Part shown: positions 39,006 to 48,285 of the stretch, in pieces | Layout of the letters: every line of letters begins with the position of its first letter | How positions within the stretch are numbered: the first letter of the stretch is position 1 | NCBI RefSeq assembly: GCF_934309415.1 | Contig: NZ_CAKRDI010000004.1 | Location: 1-64,000, forward strand | DNA: 64,000 bases | From: an uncultured Mediterraneibacter sp. | GTDB lineage: Bacteria > Bacillota > Clostridia > Lachnospirales > Lachnospiraceae | Reading direction: 5' to 3' | Position numbers and translations under genes: made by a program | Notes under the pieces: generated by a model | Database searches by the model: none | The model's input: only the letters and a program-made list of their open reading frames with translations | What the model was told of the DNA's origin: nothing

Positions 39006-39662
39006 ATGAATACACTGAAAATAAATTATCAGAAAGAGCTGGAAAAACTGCTGGTTCAGCTTGAAAAGGAGGGAAAAGTCCCAACTTTATTACTGCACAG
39101 CTGCTGTGCGCCGTGCAGCAGTTATGTGTTGGAGTATTTATCCCAGCATTTTAAAATTACGGTATTTTATTACAATCCGAATATTTATCCGGAAAGTGAA
39201 TATACGAAACGAATCCTGGAACAGCAGAAACTGGTCTCGGAGATGAATTTCAAATATCCGGTGTCATTTCTGGCAGGAACTTATGACAGGGAACGTTTCT
39301 ATAAAATGGCAGAAGGACTGGAAATGGTGAAAGAAGGCGGAAGTAGATGTATGAAATGTTATGAACTGCGTCTGAGGGAGAGCGCCGAAAAAGCTGTTGC
39401 CGGAGGATACGATTATTTCACAACGACACTGAGCATCAGTCCGATGAAAAATGCACAGAAGTTAAATGAGATCGGACAGCGTGTTGCTGCAGAGTATGGA
39501 TTGAATTATCTGGTGTCAGATTTTAAGAAGAAAAATGGATATAAACGTTCGATTGAGTTGTCAGCGATCTATGGTCTGTACCGGCAGGATTATTGTGGAT
39601 GCGAGTTTTCTTATAAGGCTAGATGCGCCGAGAAAGAAGCAGCCGCTTCGAATGAAGCATAG
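39006..39662 (+). CDS. queH: Epoxyqueuosine reductase QueH
   Basis: 218-residue QueH (DUF208) enzyme, which reduces epoxyqueuosine to queuosine in tRNA with an iron-sulfur cluster. The cysteine motifs are HSCCAPCSSY near the N-terminus, SRCMKCYELR in the middle and DYCGCEFS near the C-terminus, with TTTLSISPMKN typical of the family. The ATG at 39006 has GGAGA 8 bases upstream. queA lies 15 kb downstream in the window, consistent with queuosine synthesis. Confidence 0.9.
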   Translation: MNTLKINYQKELEKLLVQLEKEGKVPTLLLHSCCAPCSSYVLEYLSQHFKITVFYYNPNIYPESEYTKRILEQQKLVSEMNFKYPVSFLAGTYDRERFYKMAEGLEMVKEGGSRCMKCYELRLRESAEKAVAGGYDYFTTTLSISPMKNAQKLNEIGQRVAAEYGLNYLVSDFKKKNGYKRSIELSAIYGLYRQDYCGCEFSYKARCAEKEAAASNEA

Positions 39663-40098
39663 AAGTAGTTCTATAAATTTAAATGGGGTTGGATAGCCGA
39701 GAATACAATCAGATTTTTGTTAATCTATATGAAACAAAACTTTACATTCTGACCTGAAGTGTAGAAATGAAACAAGGTATAAAAAGAAGTTTGAAAGAAA
39801 AAATGTCAGAAAGTTTGTGATAAAAATATCAGGAACGCTTAAAGAGTGACGAAAAAACAAAAAATGATGAAAAAATGACGGAATACAGGAATAAAATGTC
39901 AGAAAAAACTGCATAATTACACAGTTTTATATTTATAATGCAAGTTTACAGTAGACAGCCGGCACTTTAGTATGGTAAACTAAGTGGCAAAAGCGGAAAG
40001 GTGTATTCCTTTCCATTACAAAATGTATATCTCCTGAAATGTTTGAAAATGCATTTCAGGAGATATACACACTACAAAGAGGAAAAGAGGACAGGCAG
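39663..40098 (+). promoter_or_regulatory. argH upstream region with structured leader
   Basis: No gene is seen here. A TATAAT box at 39934-39939 with a poor -35 may start an argH leader of about 150 bases. The leader contains three inverted repeats: CACTTTAGT/ACTAAGTG near 39963-39986, GGAAAGG/CCTTTCC near 39996-40015, and a perfect 18-bp repeat at 40024-40041/40052-40069. None is followed by a T run, so they look regulatory rather than terminating. Confidence 0.55.
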
Positions 40099-41478
40099 AT
40101 GGCACAGTTATGGGGTGGCCGTTTTACAAAAGAGACGGATCAGCTGGTGTATAATTTTAATGCTTCGATTTCTTTTGACAAGAGATTTTATGAGCAGGAC
40201 ATCCGCGGAAGTATCGCACATGTTACGATGCTTGCAAAACAGGGAATCCTGACAGAGGATGAAAAGAAGCAGATTATTGACGGGCTGAATGGAATCCGCG
40301 AGGACGTGGAGAATGGAAAACTCGAGATTACAGATAAATATGAAGATATTCACAGTTTTGTTGAAGCAAATCTGATTGACCGGATCGGGGATGCAGGTAA
40401 GAAACTGCACACCGGACGAAGCAGAAATGACCAGGTTGCGCTGGATATGAGACTTTACACAAGAGATGAGATCATCGAACTTGATGGATTACTCAAAGAG
40501 ATGCTGGAGACACTGTTGAAGCTGATGAAGGAAAATGTAGAGACATACATGCCTGGATTCACTCATTTACAGAAGGCACAGCCGATCACTTTGGCGCATC
40601 ATATGGGAGCTTATTTTGAAATGTTCAAGAGAGACAGATCCCGTATGAAAGACATTTATAAGAGAATGAATTACTGTCCGCTCGGAGCCGGTGCTCTTGC
40701 AGGAACTACTTATCCACTGGACAGAGAGTATACAGCAGAGCTGCTTGATTTTGCAGGACCGACATTGAACAGTATGGATTCTGTATCAGACAGAGATTAT
40801 CTGATCGAGTTGCTTTCCGCGATGTCTACAGTGATGATGCATCTGAGCCGCTTCTCAGAAGAAGTGATCATCTGGAATTCGAATGAATATCAGTTTGTAG
40901 ATATTGATGATGCTTACAGTACAGGAAGCAGCATCATGCCGCAGAAGAAGAACCCGGATATCGCCGAACTGGTTCGTGGAAAAACAGGAAGAGTTTACGG
41001 CGCATTGATGTCTATGCTGACAACAATGAAAGGAATTCCGCTGGCATACAATAAAGACATGCAGGAAGACAAAGAATTTGTATTTGATGCGATCGATACA
41101 ACAAAGGGATGTCTTGCATTATTTACAGGTATGCTCAAGACAATGAAATTCAACAATGTACGTATGGAAGAAAGTGCAAAACATGGATTTACAAATGCGA
41201 CAGATGCAGCAGATTATCTGGTAAATCATGGAGTACCGTTCCGTGATGCGCATGGAATCGTAGGACAGCTTGTACTGTTCTGTATCGAACACAAGAAAGC
41301 ACTGGATGATATGACTCTGGAAGAGTTCAAAGCAATTTCACCGGTGTTTGAAGAAGATATTTATGAAGCGATCAGCATGAAGACCTGTGTAGAGATGAGA
41401 AATACAATCGGAGCACCTGGAAAGGCTGCAATGGAAAAAGTCATCGCACAGGAAGAAGCTTATCTGGTAGCTGAATAA
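40099..41478 (+). CDS. argH: Argininosuccinate lyase
   Basis: 459-residue lyase that splits argininosuccinate into arginine and fumarate, the last step of arginine synthesis. [11 protein letters not shown] is the typical start, [11 protein letters not shown] and the fumarase/lyase signature [12 protein letters not shown] are intact, and length is normal. I placed the start at 40099; the frame extends 20 codons upstream into the 18-bp inverted repeat. argG is not adjacent, so the gene is transcribed alone under its own leader. Confidence 0.95.
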   Translation: MAQLWGGRFTKETDQLVYNFNASISFDKRFYEQDIRGSIAHVTMLAKQGILTEDEKKQIIDGLNGIREDVENGKLEITDKYEDIHSFVEANLIDRIGDAGKKLHTGRSRNDQVALDMRLYTRDEIIELDGLLKEMLETLLKLMKENVETYMPGFTHLQKAQPITLAHHMGAYFEMFKRDRSRMKDIYKRMNYCPLGAGALAGTTYPLDREYTAELLDFAGPTLNSMDSVSDRDYLIELLSAMSTVMMHLSRFSEEVIIWNSNEYQFVDIDDAYSTGSSIMPQKKNPDIAELVRGKTGRVYGALMSMLTTMKGIPLAYNKDMQEDKEFVFDAIDTTKGCLALFTGMLKTMKFNNVRMEESAKHGFTNATDAADYLVNHGVPFRDAHGIVGQLVLFCIEHKKALDDMTLEEFKAISPVFEEDIYEAISMKTCVEMRNTIGAPGKAAMEKVIAQEEAYLVAE

Positions 41479-41659
41479 GGTTTTATAGAAAATCAGTAAA
41501 AGATAAATCCGGGAGCATAGAAGTTTCCGCGGAAAAGACTCAAAGAGTTGGGCTTATCATATTGGTGAGTGGTAACTTTAGAAACTCAGCAATGATTCAG
41601 GTGGATCAAAGCTGAGGCGAGATATAAAAAGAGAGAAAAAAGAAAAGGGAGAGAAAACA
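41479..41659 (+). promoter_or_regulatory. Leader region of asd with small hairpins
   Basis: The 180-base gap before asd contains GACTC/GAGTT (about 41537-41549) and CTCAGC/GCTGAG (about 41585-41616) hairpins and a purine-rich ribosome region. It does not match the lysine riboswitch or a T-box by eye. It may be an unrecognised regulatory leader. Confidence 0.35.
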
Positions 41660-42745
41660 ATGGAACAGAAATTAAGAGTAGGTATCCTTGGGGCAACAGG
41701 TATGGTAGGACAGAGATTCATTTCTCTGCTCGAGAATCACCCATGGTTTGAAGTAGTAACAGTAGCAGCAAGCCCGCGTTCAGCAGGTAAGACATATGAA
41801 GAGGCAGTAGGAGACCGTTGGAAAATGGATACTCCGATGCCGGAAGCAGTAAAAAAACTGGTTGTTCTGAATGTAAATGATGTAGAGCATGTAGCATCTA
41901 CAGTTGATTTTGTATTCAGTGCAGTAGATATGTCCAAAGATGAGATCAAAGCCATCGAGGAAGCTTACGCAAAAACAGAGACACCGGTTGTTTCCAATAA
42001 CAGCGCTCACCGCTGGACACCGGATGTACCGATGGTAGTTCCGGAGATCAACTCAGAGCACTTTGAAGTAATCAAAGATCAGAAGAAACGTCTTGGAACA
42101 ACTCGCGGATTTATCGCGGTAAAACCAAACTGCTCCATCCAGAGCTATGCTCCTTGCCTTGCAGCATGGAAAGAATTCGGACCGAAAGAGCTGGTTGTTA
42201 CAACATATCAGGCAATCTCCGGAGCTGGTAAGACATTCAAAGACTGGCCGGAAATGGTTGGAAATATCATCCCATTCATCGGTGGAGAGGAAGAGAAGAG
42301 CGAACAGGAGCCGCTTCGTGTGCTTGGTAAAGTAGAGAACGGACAGATCGTAAAAGCAGAACTTCCGAAGATCACATGCCAGTGCGTACGTGTGCCGGTT
42401 CTGAACGGACATACAGCAGCTGTATTCATCAACTTTGAGAAGAAACCTACAAAAGAACAGCTCATCGAGAAACTTGTTACATTCAAGGGATTCCCACAGG
42501 AAGCAGAACTTCCGAGTGCTCCGAAGCAGTTCATCCAGTACCTTGAGGAAGATAACCGTCCGCAGGTATCAGAGGATGTAAACTATGAGCATGGAATGGG
42601 CGTATCCATCGGACGTTTAAGAGAAGATACAATGTTTGATTACAAGTTTATCGGACTTTCCCACAATACAGTAAGAGGAGCAGCGGGTGGTGCGGTACTT
42701 TGCGCTGAGGCTCTGACAGCTAAAGGATATATCGAGAAAAAATAA
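41660..42745 (+). CDS. asd: Aspartate-semialdehyde dehydrogenase
   Basis: 361-residue NADP-dependent enzyme making aspartate semialdehyde for lysine, threonine and methionine. The nucleotide loop is VGILGATGMVGQRF, the catalytic Cys is in VKPNCSIQSYAPC, and AISGAGKTFKDWPEM and LSHNTVRGAAGGAVL are conserved. The sequence is of the longer archaeal/fungal-like class found in many Clostridia. It clusters loosely with thrC downstream. Confidence 0.94.
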   Translation: MEQKLRVGILGATGMVGQRFISLLENHPWFEVVTVAASPRSAGKTYEEAVGDRWKMDTPMPEAVKKLVVLNVNDVEHVASTVDFVFSAVDMSKDEIKAIEEAYAKTETPVVSNNSAHRWTPDVPMVVPEINSEHFEVIKDQKKRLGTTRGFIAVKPNCSIQSYAPCLAAWKEFGPKELVVTTYQAISGAGKTFKDWPEMVGNIIPFIGGEEEKSEQEPLRVLGKVENGQIVKAELPKITCQCVRVPVLNGHTAAVFINFEKKPTKEQLIEKLVTFKGFPQEAELPSAPKQFIQYLEEDNRPQVSEDVNYEHGMGVSIGRLREDTMFDYKFIGLSHNTVRGAAGGAVLCAEALTAKGYIEKK

Positions 42746-42779
42746 AGTGATGGCGGTCACTGCTCAGACCATAGCTGAT

Positions 42780-42858
42780 GTTACTGTTCACAGGTAACCT
42801 GTAAACAGTAACTAACGGATTATTTTCCTGATTGGCTATAAGGCTGCACGTTTTGACC
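42780..42858. repeat. Partial composite repeat (units A and E)
   Basis: A 33-bp palindromic unit A (42780-42812) is followed by TGATTGGCTATAAGGCTGCA-type sequence (42829-42858) that matches one end of the composite element at 50237-50361. The middle module is missing. Confidence 0.75.
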
Positions 42859-42901
42859 AGTTATTTCCTGTAGACACAGCAGGTGAAAACCGTGTAAAAT
42901 T

Positions 42902-42936
42902 GGCACCATGTGGAGAAACATGGTGCCTGTTTTATT
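42902..42936 (+). terminator. Terminator downstream of asd
   Basis: A perfect 10-bp stem (42902-42911 with 42918-42927) with a GGAGAA loop precedes TGTTTTATT. Confidence 0.8.
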
Positions 42937-43057
42937 ATCGGTAGATACAGAAGCTTTTTTTGATGGATGGTTAAATCCATGCTTTTGTGAATAAGACAGT
43001 TATTCCAGACATATTTTGGACTCAACCTGTACGGACTATTGTTACAGGTGGTCTAAA

Positions 43058-43141
43058 ATGGCAAGAGGTATGATTCATGTAAGTGTCATGGAATCAGCAG
43101 CAGTGTGCGGATTAACTGTAATAGCAGGAACAATAATTTAA
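43058..43141 (+). CDS. 27-residue leader ORF before the second nhaC-type gene
   Basis: An ATG 7 bases after ACAGGTGG opens a 27-codon frame beginning MARGMIHVSVMESAA, hydrophobic in its second half, and ending in TAA 21 bases before the transporter start. Its ribosome site is part of the stem ACCTGT/ACAGGT (about 43025-43049). I do not recognise it. It may be a regulatory leader peptide or a chance frame. Confidence 0.4.
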   Translation: MARGMIHVSVMESAAVCGLTVIAGTII

Positions 43142-43162
43142 GAATAGAAATGAGGACAAAAT

Positions 43163-44443
43163 TTGGAAAATGAAGTGAAACAGGGGAGAGCCATTGCGCT
43201 GCTTCCGATTGGTGTTTTCCTTGTAATCTTTCTTGGATCGGGAATTCTGTTTCAGGATTTCTATGCAATGCCGGCGGTCGTGGCATTTTTGATCGCATTA
43301 GGAGTTGCATTTTTTCAGAACAGAGAGCTGAAATTTGATGAAAAGATCCAGGTGATCGCCCGTGGAGTCGGGGAGGAAAATATCATTACGATGAGCCTGA
43401 TCTTCCTCTGTGCGGGAGGATTTTCCGGAGCTGTGACTGCGGCAGGCGGAGTGGACAGCACGGTGAATCTGGGGCTGTCTCTGATCCCGGCACATTTTGC
43501 AGTGGCAGGACTCTTTATCATCGGATGTTTTATTTCCGTGTCTATGGGGACTTCCATGGGAACCATTGCGGCACTGGCACCGATTGCGGTAGGAATCAGT
43601 GAGAAGACGGGATTTTCACTGGCAATCTGTATTGCATCGGTTGTGTGCGGAGCGATGTTCGGAGATAATCTTTCCATGATTTCGGATACGACGATCGCAG
43701 CGGTAAAAACACAGGGATGCGCGATGAAGGATAAGTTCAAGGAGAATTTTCTGATCGTACTTCCGGCAGCAGTAGCGAGTATTCTGATCTTCTGGCTGAT
43801 TACAAGAAACGCGACGTATTCTATGCCTGAGAACCTTCAGTATAATCTCTGGCAGGTGCTTCCGTATCTGGTGGTGCTTGGAGGTGCGCTGGCGGGGATC
43901 AATGTATTTATCGTGCTGATCAGCGGAATTGTGATTTCCCTGCTCGTAGGAGTGACAACAGGAAATATTGCACTGGCAGAAATGTTCCAGGTTGTCGGAA
44001 ATGGTGTTACTTCCATGTATGATATCACTGTGATCTCCATCCTTGTGGCGTGTATTGTGTCACTGGTCAAAGAATATGGAGGAATCCAGTTTATCCTGGA
44101 ACTGATCCGAAGCAGAATTCACGGAAAGAAAGGGGCAGAGGTTGGAATTGCACTGCTGGCATTATTCGTGGATCTTTGTACAGCGAATAACACAGTTGCG
44201 ATTGTAATGTCGGGTCCGATCGCAAAAGAAATCAGTGAAGAGTTTGATGTGGATCCGAGACGTTCTGCATCACTGCTCGATATGTTTACGTCAGCGGGAC
44301 AGGGGATGATCCCGTACGGAGCACAGCTTTTATCAGCGGCAACACTGACCGGACTGACACCGTTTGACATTATTCCGCAGTTATATTACCCAATTTTAAT
44401 GGGAATCTGCGGAGTTGCGGCAATTTTCTTGAGGAAACGGTAA
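43163..44443 (+). CDS. NhaC-family Na+/H+ antiporter-like transporter (second)
   Basis: 426-residue ion transporter-superfamily protein with about 11 helices. SVSMGTSMGTIAALAPIAVG and MFGDNLSMISDTTIAAVKTQG are the conserved family core, and FVDLCTANNTVAIVMSGPIAKEI is near the end of the bundle. It is shorter than the protein at 9755 and from another subfamily. The start is TTG at 43163 with GAGG 7 bases upstream; no in-frame ATG is nearby. It lies between asd and thrC, so amino acid exchange is possible. Confidence 0.8.
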   Translation: MENEVKQGRAIALLPIGVFLVIFLGSGILFQDFYAMPAVVAFLIALGVAFFQNRELKFDEKIQVIARGVGEENIITMSLIFLCAGGFSGAVTAAGGVDSTVNLGLSLIPAHFAVAGLFIIGCFISVSMGTSMGTIAALAPIAVGISEKTGFSLAICIASVVCGAMFGDNLSMISDTTIAAVKTQGCAMKDKFKENFLIVLPAAVASILIFWLITRNATYSMPENLQYNLWQVLPYLVVLGGALAGINVFIVLISGIVISLLVGVTTGNIALAEMFQVVGNGVTSMYDITVISILVACIVSLVKEYGGIQFILELIRSRIHGKKGAEVGIALLALFVDLCTANNTVAIVMSGPIAKEISEEFDVDPRRSASLLDMFTSAGQGMIPYGAQLLSAATLTGLTPFDIIPQLYYPILMGICGVAAIFLRKR

Positions 44444-44559
44444 AGTTGTGTTATACTTGCAGGAAAGATGTTTTCTGTTGGAAAGATCCGATAGAAAATA
44501 TCATATGAATAAAAACAGAAACAATAGAAATCTAAGAAACAGAAAAAGAGGGCAAAGCG

Positions 44560-46047
44560 ATGAATCTTTTATACAAAAGTACAAGAAATGCAGAAAAGAC
44601 AGTAACAGCTTCTGAAGCAATCTTAAAAGGACTTGCAGATGATGGCGGACTTTTCGTTCCGGTATCTGTTCCGCAACTGGATGTGACAATGGATGAGCTG
44701 AAAGGCATGTCTTATCAGGAGACAGCATATGCAGTTATGAAACAGTTCTTTACAGACTTTACAGAGGAAGAACTGAAGCACTGTATCAACAGCGCATACG
44801 ATTCCAAATTTGACACAGAAGTGATTGCACCACTTGTAAAAGTCGGAGATACATATCATCTGGAGCTGTTCCACGGAGCAACGATCGCATTTAAGGATAT
44901 GGCACTTTCCATTCTGCCACACCTGATGATCACTTCTGCAAGAAAGAACCAGGTAAAGAATGACATTGTTATCCTGACAGCAACATCCGGAGATACAGGA
45001 AAAGCTGCACTGGCAGGATTTGCAGATGTTCCGGGAACAAAGATCATCGTCTTTTATCCGAAGGGCGGAGTCAGCCGTGTACAGGAGTTACAGATGGTAA
45101 CACAGAAAGGTGACAACACATCAGTTGTAGCGATCCACGGTAATTTCGACAACGCTCAGAGCGGAGTAAAAGCACTGTTTGAAGATAAAGAACTTGAGAA
45201 AGAACTTGCAGACAAAGGATACCAGTTCTCTTCTGCAAACTCCATCAATATCGGTCGTCTTGTGCCACAGGTTGTATACTATGTTTATGCATATGCAAAA
45301 CTGCTTGAGAACGAGGAGATCACAGAGGGTGAAGAGATCAATGTAACTGTTCCGACAGGAAACTTTGGAAATATCCTTGCTGCATACTATGCAAAACAGA
45401 TGGGTGTGCCGATCGCAAAACTGATCTGTGCTTCCAATGAGAACAAAGTCCTGTTTGATTTCTTCCAGACAGGTGTTTACGACAGAAACAGAGAGTTTGT
45501 CCTGACATCTTCTCCGTCTATGGACATTCTGATTTCCAGCAACCTGGAGCGTCTGATCTACACAATCGCAGGTCAGGATGCAGAGAAGAATGCAGAACTT
45601 ATGGCACAGCTCAAAGAAAAAGGTGTATATGAGATCACACCGGAGATGAAAGAGAGACTGGCTGATTTCGTTGGTGGATATGCAACAGAGGAAGAGACAA
45701 AAGAGATCATCCATGATACATACAAGAAGACAGGTTATGTGATGGATACACATACAGCAGTTGCGGCTTATGTATGCGCTCAGTACCGCAAAGACAGCAA
45801 GGATGAGAAGAAGTGTCTGGTAGCTTCTACAGCAAGTCCGTATAAATTTGCACGCAGCGTCATGACATCAATCGATGAGAAATACGATGCAATGGATGAG
45901 TTCCAGTTAATCGAAGAACTCCATCAGGTATCCGGATTCCCGATTCCGAATGCGATCGATGAGATCCGCAATGCAGAAGTTCGTCATACAAGAGAATGCG
46001 ACGCAGATAAGATGAAAGAGACTGTAAAGGATATTCTTGGGGTATAA
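44560..46047 (+). CDS. thrC: Threonine synthase
   Basis: 495-residue PLP enzyme converting O-phosphohomoserine to threonine. MNLLYKSTRNAEKTV at the N-terminus, the PLP Lys in GATIAFKDMALSILPH, the Ser/Thr phosphate loop TATSGDTGKAALAGF and GNFGNILAAYYAKQMG mark the bacterial type 1 form, and length is normal. It is followed 14 bases later by a small membrane protein gene. Confidence 0.95.
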   Translation: MNLLYKSTRNAEKTVTASEAILKGLADDGGLFVPVSVPQLDVTMDELKGMSYQETAYAVMKQFFTDFTEEELKHCINSAYDSKFDTEVIAPLVKVGDTYHLELFHGATIAFKDMALSILPHLMITSARKNQVKNDIVILTATSGDTGKAALAGFADVPGTKIIVFYPKGGVSRVQELQMVTQKGDNTSVVAIHGNFDNAQSGVKALFEDKELEKELADKGYQFSSANSINIGRLVPQVVYYVYAYAKLLENEEITEGEEINVTVPTGNFGNILAAYYAKQMGVPIAKLICASNENKVLFDFFQTGVYDRNREFVLTSSPSMDILISSNLERLIYTIAGQDAEKNAELMAQLKEKGVYEITPEMKERLADFVGGYATEEETKEIIHDTYKKTGYVMDTHTAVAAYVCAQYRKDSKDEKKCLVASTASPYKFARSVMTSIDEKYDAMDEFQLIEELHQVSGFPIPNAIDEIRNAEVRHTRECDADKMKETVKDILGV

Positions 46048-46061
46048 GGAGTCAACAGAAG

Positions 46062-46409
46062 ATGGATAACAGTATGTGGGGATTTATCGGAGTGATTGTG
46101 GTGGCATTTGGAATCTACTCCATCTATGCCTTCTTTAAAATGAAATTTAAAGGTGAGATCAGTGCGAGTCTCCTGCTTGGAAAAGAGTACACTTACAAGA
46201 AATGTAAGAATAAAGAAGAATTTATCGCGAAGACAGCTCCGGCAGTTCTTGGGTTGGGTGTGATCGCGACAGTGTATGGTGTGATCGATGTGATCCACTG
46301 TTATGTGCACAGCATGCAGACAGCGGATACCGTTGGTATGCTGGTGTTTCTGGCAGCACTGGTTGCATTCTGTATTTACAGTGTGAAAATTCGTGACAGA
46401 TACTTCTAA
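46062..46409 (+). CDS. Small membrane protein of unknown function
   Basis: 115 residues with three hydrophobic segments at about 7-25, 60-80 and 88-107 (GFIGVIVVAFGIYSIYAFF; AVLGLGVIATVYGVIDV; MLVFLAALVAFCIYSV). A polar stretch rich in Lys and Glu lies between the first two. I do not recognise a family. It directly follows thrC and probably shares its transcript. A separate function is equally possible. Confidence 0.7.
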   Translation: MDNSMWGFIGVIVVAFGIYSIYAFFKMKFKGEISASLLLGKEYTYKKCKNKEEFIAKTAPAVLGLGVIATVYGVIDVIHCYVHSMQTADTVGMLVFLAALVAFCIYSVKIRDRYF

Positions 46410-46412
46410 AAT

Positions 46413-46508
46413 AAATGCTTGTTTCAGACACGCTCCAGGGCATATTTCTGAAAGAAGGTTAACAGAAATAATTCAGGGACATACGTTGGAGTGTGTCCCT
46501 GAATTATT
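46413..46508. repeat. Repeat related to the GTGTCTGAAA element
   Basis: GTTTCAGACACGCTCC (46421-46436) is the reverse complement of the end of the element at 47104-47265. It is followed by a perfect 15-bp stem (46467-46481 with 46494-46508) containing GTGTGTCCCTGAATTATT. It appears to be a diverged, rearranged copy. Confidence 0.6.
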
Positions 46509-46580
46509 CTCTGAAAACAGGCAGTATCTGACAATGAAAAAATTTGGTAAAATTTCATCAAATTGTTTTTGATGAAACAG

Positions 46581-46609
46581 TTGTAAAATGAAACAGAATG
46601 GCGTATAAT
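46581..46609 (+). promoter_or_regulatory. Promoter of the 6S RNA gene
   Basis: TTGTAA (46581-46586) and TATAAT (46604-46609), spacer 17, precede the structured RNA by about 7 bases. Confidence 0.8.
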
Positions 46610-46615
46610 AGCACT

Positions 46616-46828
46616 AGGTTGAAACGAAGAACAAAAAACCTGGGATGTGCGATAACCCTGTTATTTTGAACCTACATTATTTTAAAAGGGATTCCAATAA
46701 GGCTGTGTAATATGTCAGGCCTCCGATTTAGCAGTGGACGGCAGAAAAGCAGAATGAGGTTGCCCACCTAGCTGTTGCTAGGACTCAAAATACAGGGACC
46801 GGCATTTTGGGGGTTCACTAAAGATAAG
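46616..46828 (+). ncRNA. ssrS: 6S RNA
   Basis: A structured, non-coding transcript unit between a good promoter and a strong terminator. It has the features of Firmicute 6S RNA: TTTGAACCTACAT on the 5' side, AAAGGGATTCC, CCACCTAGC...GCTAGGACTCAAAAT, and GGGGGTTCAC near the 3' end, with the two halves able to pair around a central bubble. 6S RNA binds sigma-A RNA polymerase as a promoter mimic. The ends are estimated from the promoter and terminator; I rely on memory of the family, not an alignment. Confidence 0.8.
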
Positions 46829-46855
46829 AGCGGTCGTCTTGTACGACCGCTTTTT
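46829..46855 (+). terminator. Terminator of 6S RNA
   Basis: A perfect GC-rich 8-bp stem (46830-46837 with 46843-46850) is followed by TTTTT. Confidence 0.92.
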
Positions 46856-47012
46856 CCTGCGCAAATTTTGATAATGATTCAGCAAAGAATTTGACGGCAA
46901 AATGGTTTGCTTTCATTGCGAATTAGATTTCATTATGATATAATTTGCAGACGATATTAAAATCTGTATAAAAACCATTTCTGCGATGGATATGTGATAC
47001 TGTTATGTATTG

Positions 47013-47065
47013 GTTACTGTTCAGATTATAGCGAATCACTTTGCTGATTAGCTGTGAGGATACAT
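47013..47065. repeat. Partial composite repeat (units A and E)
   Basis: GTTACTGTTCAGATTATAGC followed by GAATCACTTTGCTGATTAGC and TGTGAGGATACAT closely matches the E end of the composite element at 50237-50361, fused to half of unit A. Confidence 0.75.
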
Positions 47066-47103
47066 ATCTTATTTCGTGGCAATCACAGGGACTTCCTGGT
47101 ATT

Positions 47104-47265
47104 AGAGCGTGTCTGAAAAATCATTCCTGCAATCTGCACGCCCCACTTTGCGGGAGATTTTGTCCTCATTCGGTTGACGTAGCCCGCTACGCCGCCCTTA
47201 TTCAGGAAAAATCTCCCACAAATTGTGACGTACATCTTACAGAAAGCATTTTTAAGACACACTCT
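47104..47265. mobile_element. MITE-like element with terminal inverted repeats
   Basis: 162 bp bounded by AGAGCGTGTCTGAAAAAT and ATTTTTAAGACACACTCT, about 18 bp of imperfect terminal inverted repeat. Inside lie a second inverted repeat (GGGAGATTTT and AAAATCTCCC) and a central GTAGC/GCTAC palindrome, so the whole element can fold into one long hairpin. It encodes nothing. A shorter inverted copy is at 55769-55863. It lies just upstream of the YihY-family gene. Confidence 0.72.
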
Positions 47266-47302
47266 AGCAGAATGGAAATATTTTTGGAGTTAATAAAGGT
47301 TT

Positions 47303-48274
47303 ATGAACAAGAAAAAAAGAATAGTGAACCAGGTCAGACGGATTATGGTTACGGTGAGTTCTCACCATACGGGAGCTTTCGCGGCTCAGGCAGCTTACTT
47401 TTTTGTATTGTCGCTGATCCCGATTTTTCTGTTGCTGCTTACGATGGTGCAGTTTACTCCGGTAACGATGCAGGATGTGACAGATGCAGTACTTCCTGTA
47501 TTTCCATCGACGGTGGAACCGTTGATCCTGAGTATTATCAATCAGGTATATAACCAGTCTCAGGGTGTGATCCCGCTTACAATTCTGGCTGCGTTGTGGT
47601 CAGCCGGAAAGGGTGTACTTTCTGTTACTTATGGCCTGAACTGTATTTATGACAATATAGAGACACGAAATTATGTTTACCTGAGAGCGAGAGCGTCGCT
47701 CTATACATTTGTTTTCCTTGTTGCGATCATGCTTTCACTGGTACTCTCCGTATTTGGTAACAGTTTGAGTGTCATTGTTTACAGATATATTCCATTTTTA
47801 AGTAAAGTGGTAAACTTTATCATCCGGATTCGTACAGGAGTGATCTGGATCATCCTGATCCTTTTTTGGGATCTGATATATAAGTATCTCCCAAACCGCT
47901 CGAACCTTGGAAAGACGACGTTTAGAAAACAGCTTCCGGGAGCATTGTTTACATCCTGTGGATGGATGATTCTTTCCTTTGTGTTCTCCATGTATCTGGA
48001 TATTTTCAAGGGATTCAGTAACATGTATGGAAGCTTTACAACCTTGATCCTGATCATGTTGTGGTTGTATGGATGTATGTATATCATATTGCTTGGCGGG
48101 GAGATCAATGCGATCCTGGAAGGATTTGGACTGGATCAGAGACTGGAGAGAATGTCTGACCGGATGGTTGATAAGGTGTCAGATCATATGACCGAACGAA
48201 TCCCGAATCTGGAGAGCTATCTGAACGCAAAGAACAAAGAGAAACATCAGGAAGATCCTAAGAATAAAGAATGA
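47303..48274 (+). CDS. YihY/BrkB-family membrane protein
   Basis: 323-residue inner-membrane protein of the YihY (formerly RbnB-like) family with about six helices. FAAQAAYFFVLSLIPIFLLLL is helix 1-2 of the family, ALWSAGKGVLSVTYGLN, YKYLPNR and the C-terminal YGSFTTLILIMLWLYG with LGGEINAILE are conserved. The cytoplasmic C-terminus is charged. The physiological role of the family is unsettled. The ATG has a weak AAAGG site. Confidence 0.85.
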   Translation: MNKKKRIVNQVRRIMVTVSSHHTGAFAAQAAYFFVLSLIPIFLLLLTMVQFTPVTMQDVTDAVLPVFPSTVEPLILSIINQVYNQSQGVIPLTILAALWSAGKGVLSVTYGLNCIYDNIETRNYVYLRARASLYTFVFLVAIMLSLVLSVFGNSLSVIVYRYIPFLSKVVNFIIRIRTGVIWIILILFWDLIYKYLPNRSNLGKTTFRKQLPGALFTSCGWMILSFVFSMYLDIFKGFSNMYGSFTTLILIMLWLYGCMYIILLGGEINAILEGFGLDQRLERMSDRMVDKVSDHMTERIPNLESYLNAKNKEKHQEDPKNKE

Positions 48275-48285
48275 TATTTCAATTT

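Noticed and set aside
41479..41659. Lysine riboswitch or T-box upstream of asd
   Set aside because: Neither the conserved lysine-riboswitch segments nor a GGTGGTACCGCG-type T-box core is present.
45121..45753. 210-codon antisense frame inside thrC
   Set aside because: Complement of a highly conserved enzyme gene; its Cys/His/Phe-rich translation is typical of a shadow frame.
47041..47553. 170-codon open frame overlapping the start of the YihY-family gene
   Set aside because: It runs through the 162-bp palindromic element and then out of frame across the YihY gene, and has no ribosome site or protein-like composition.
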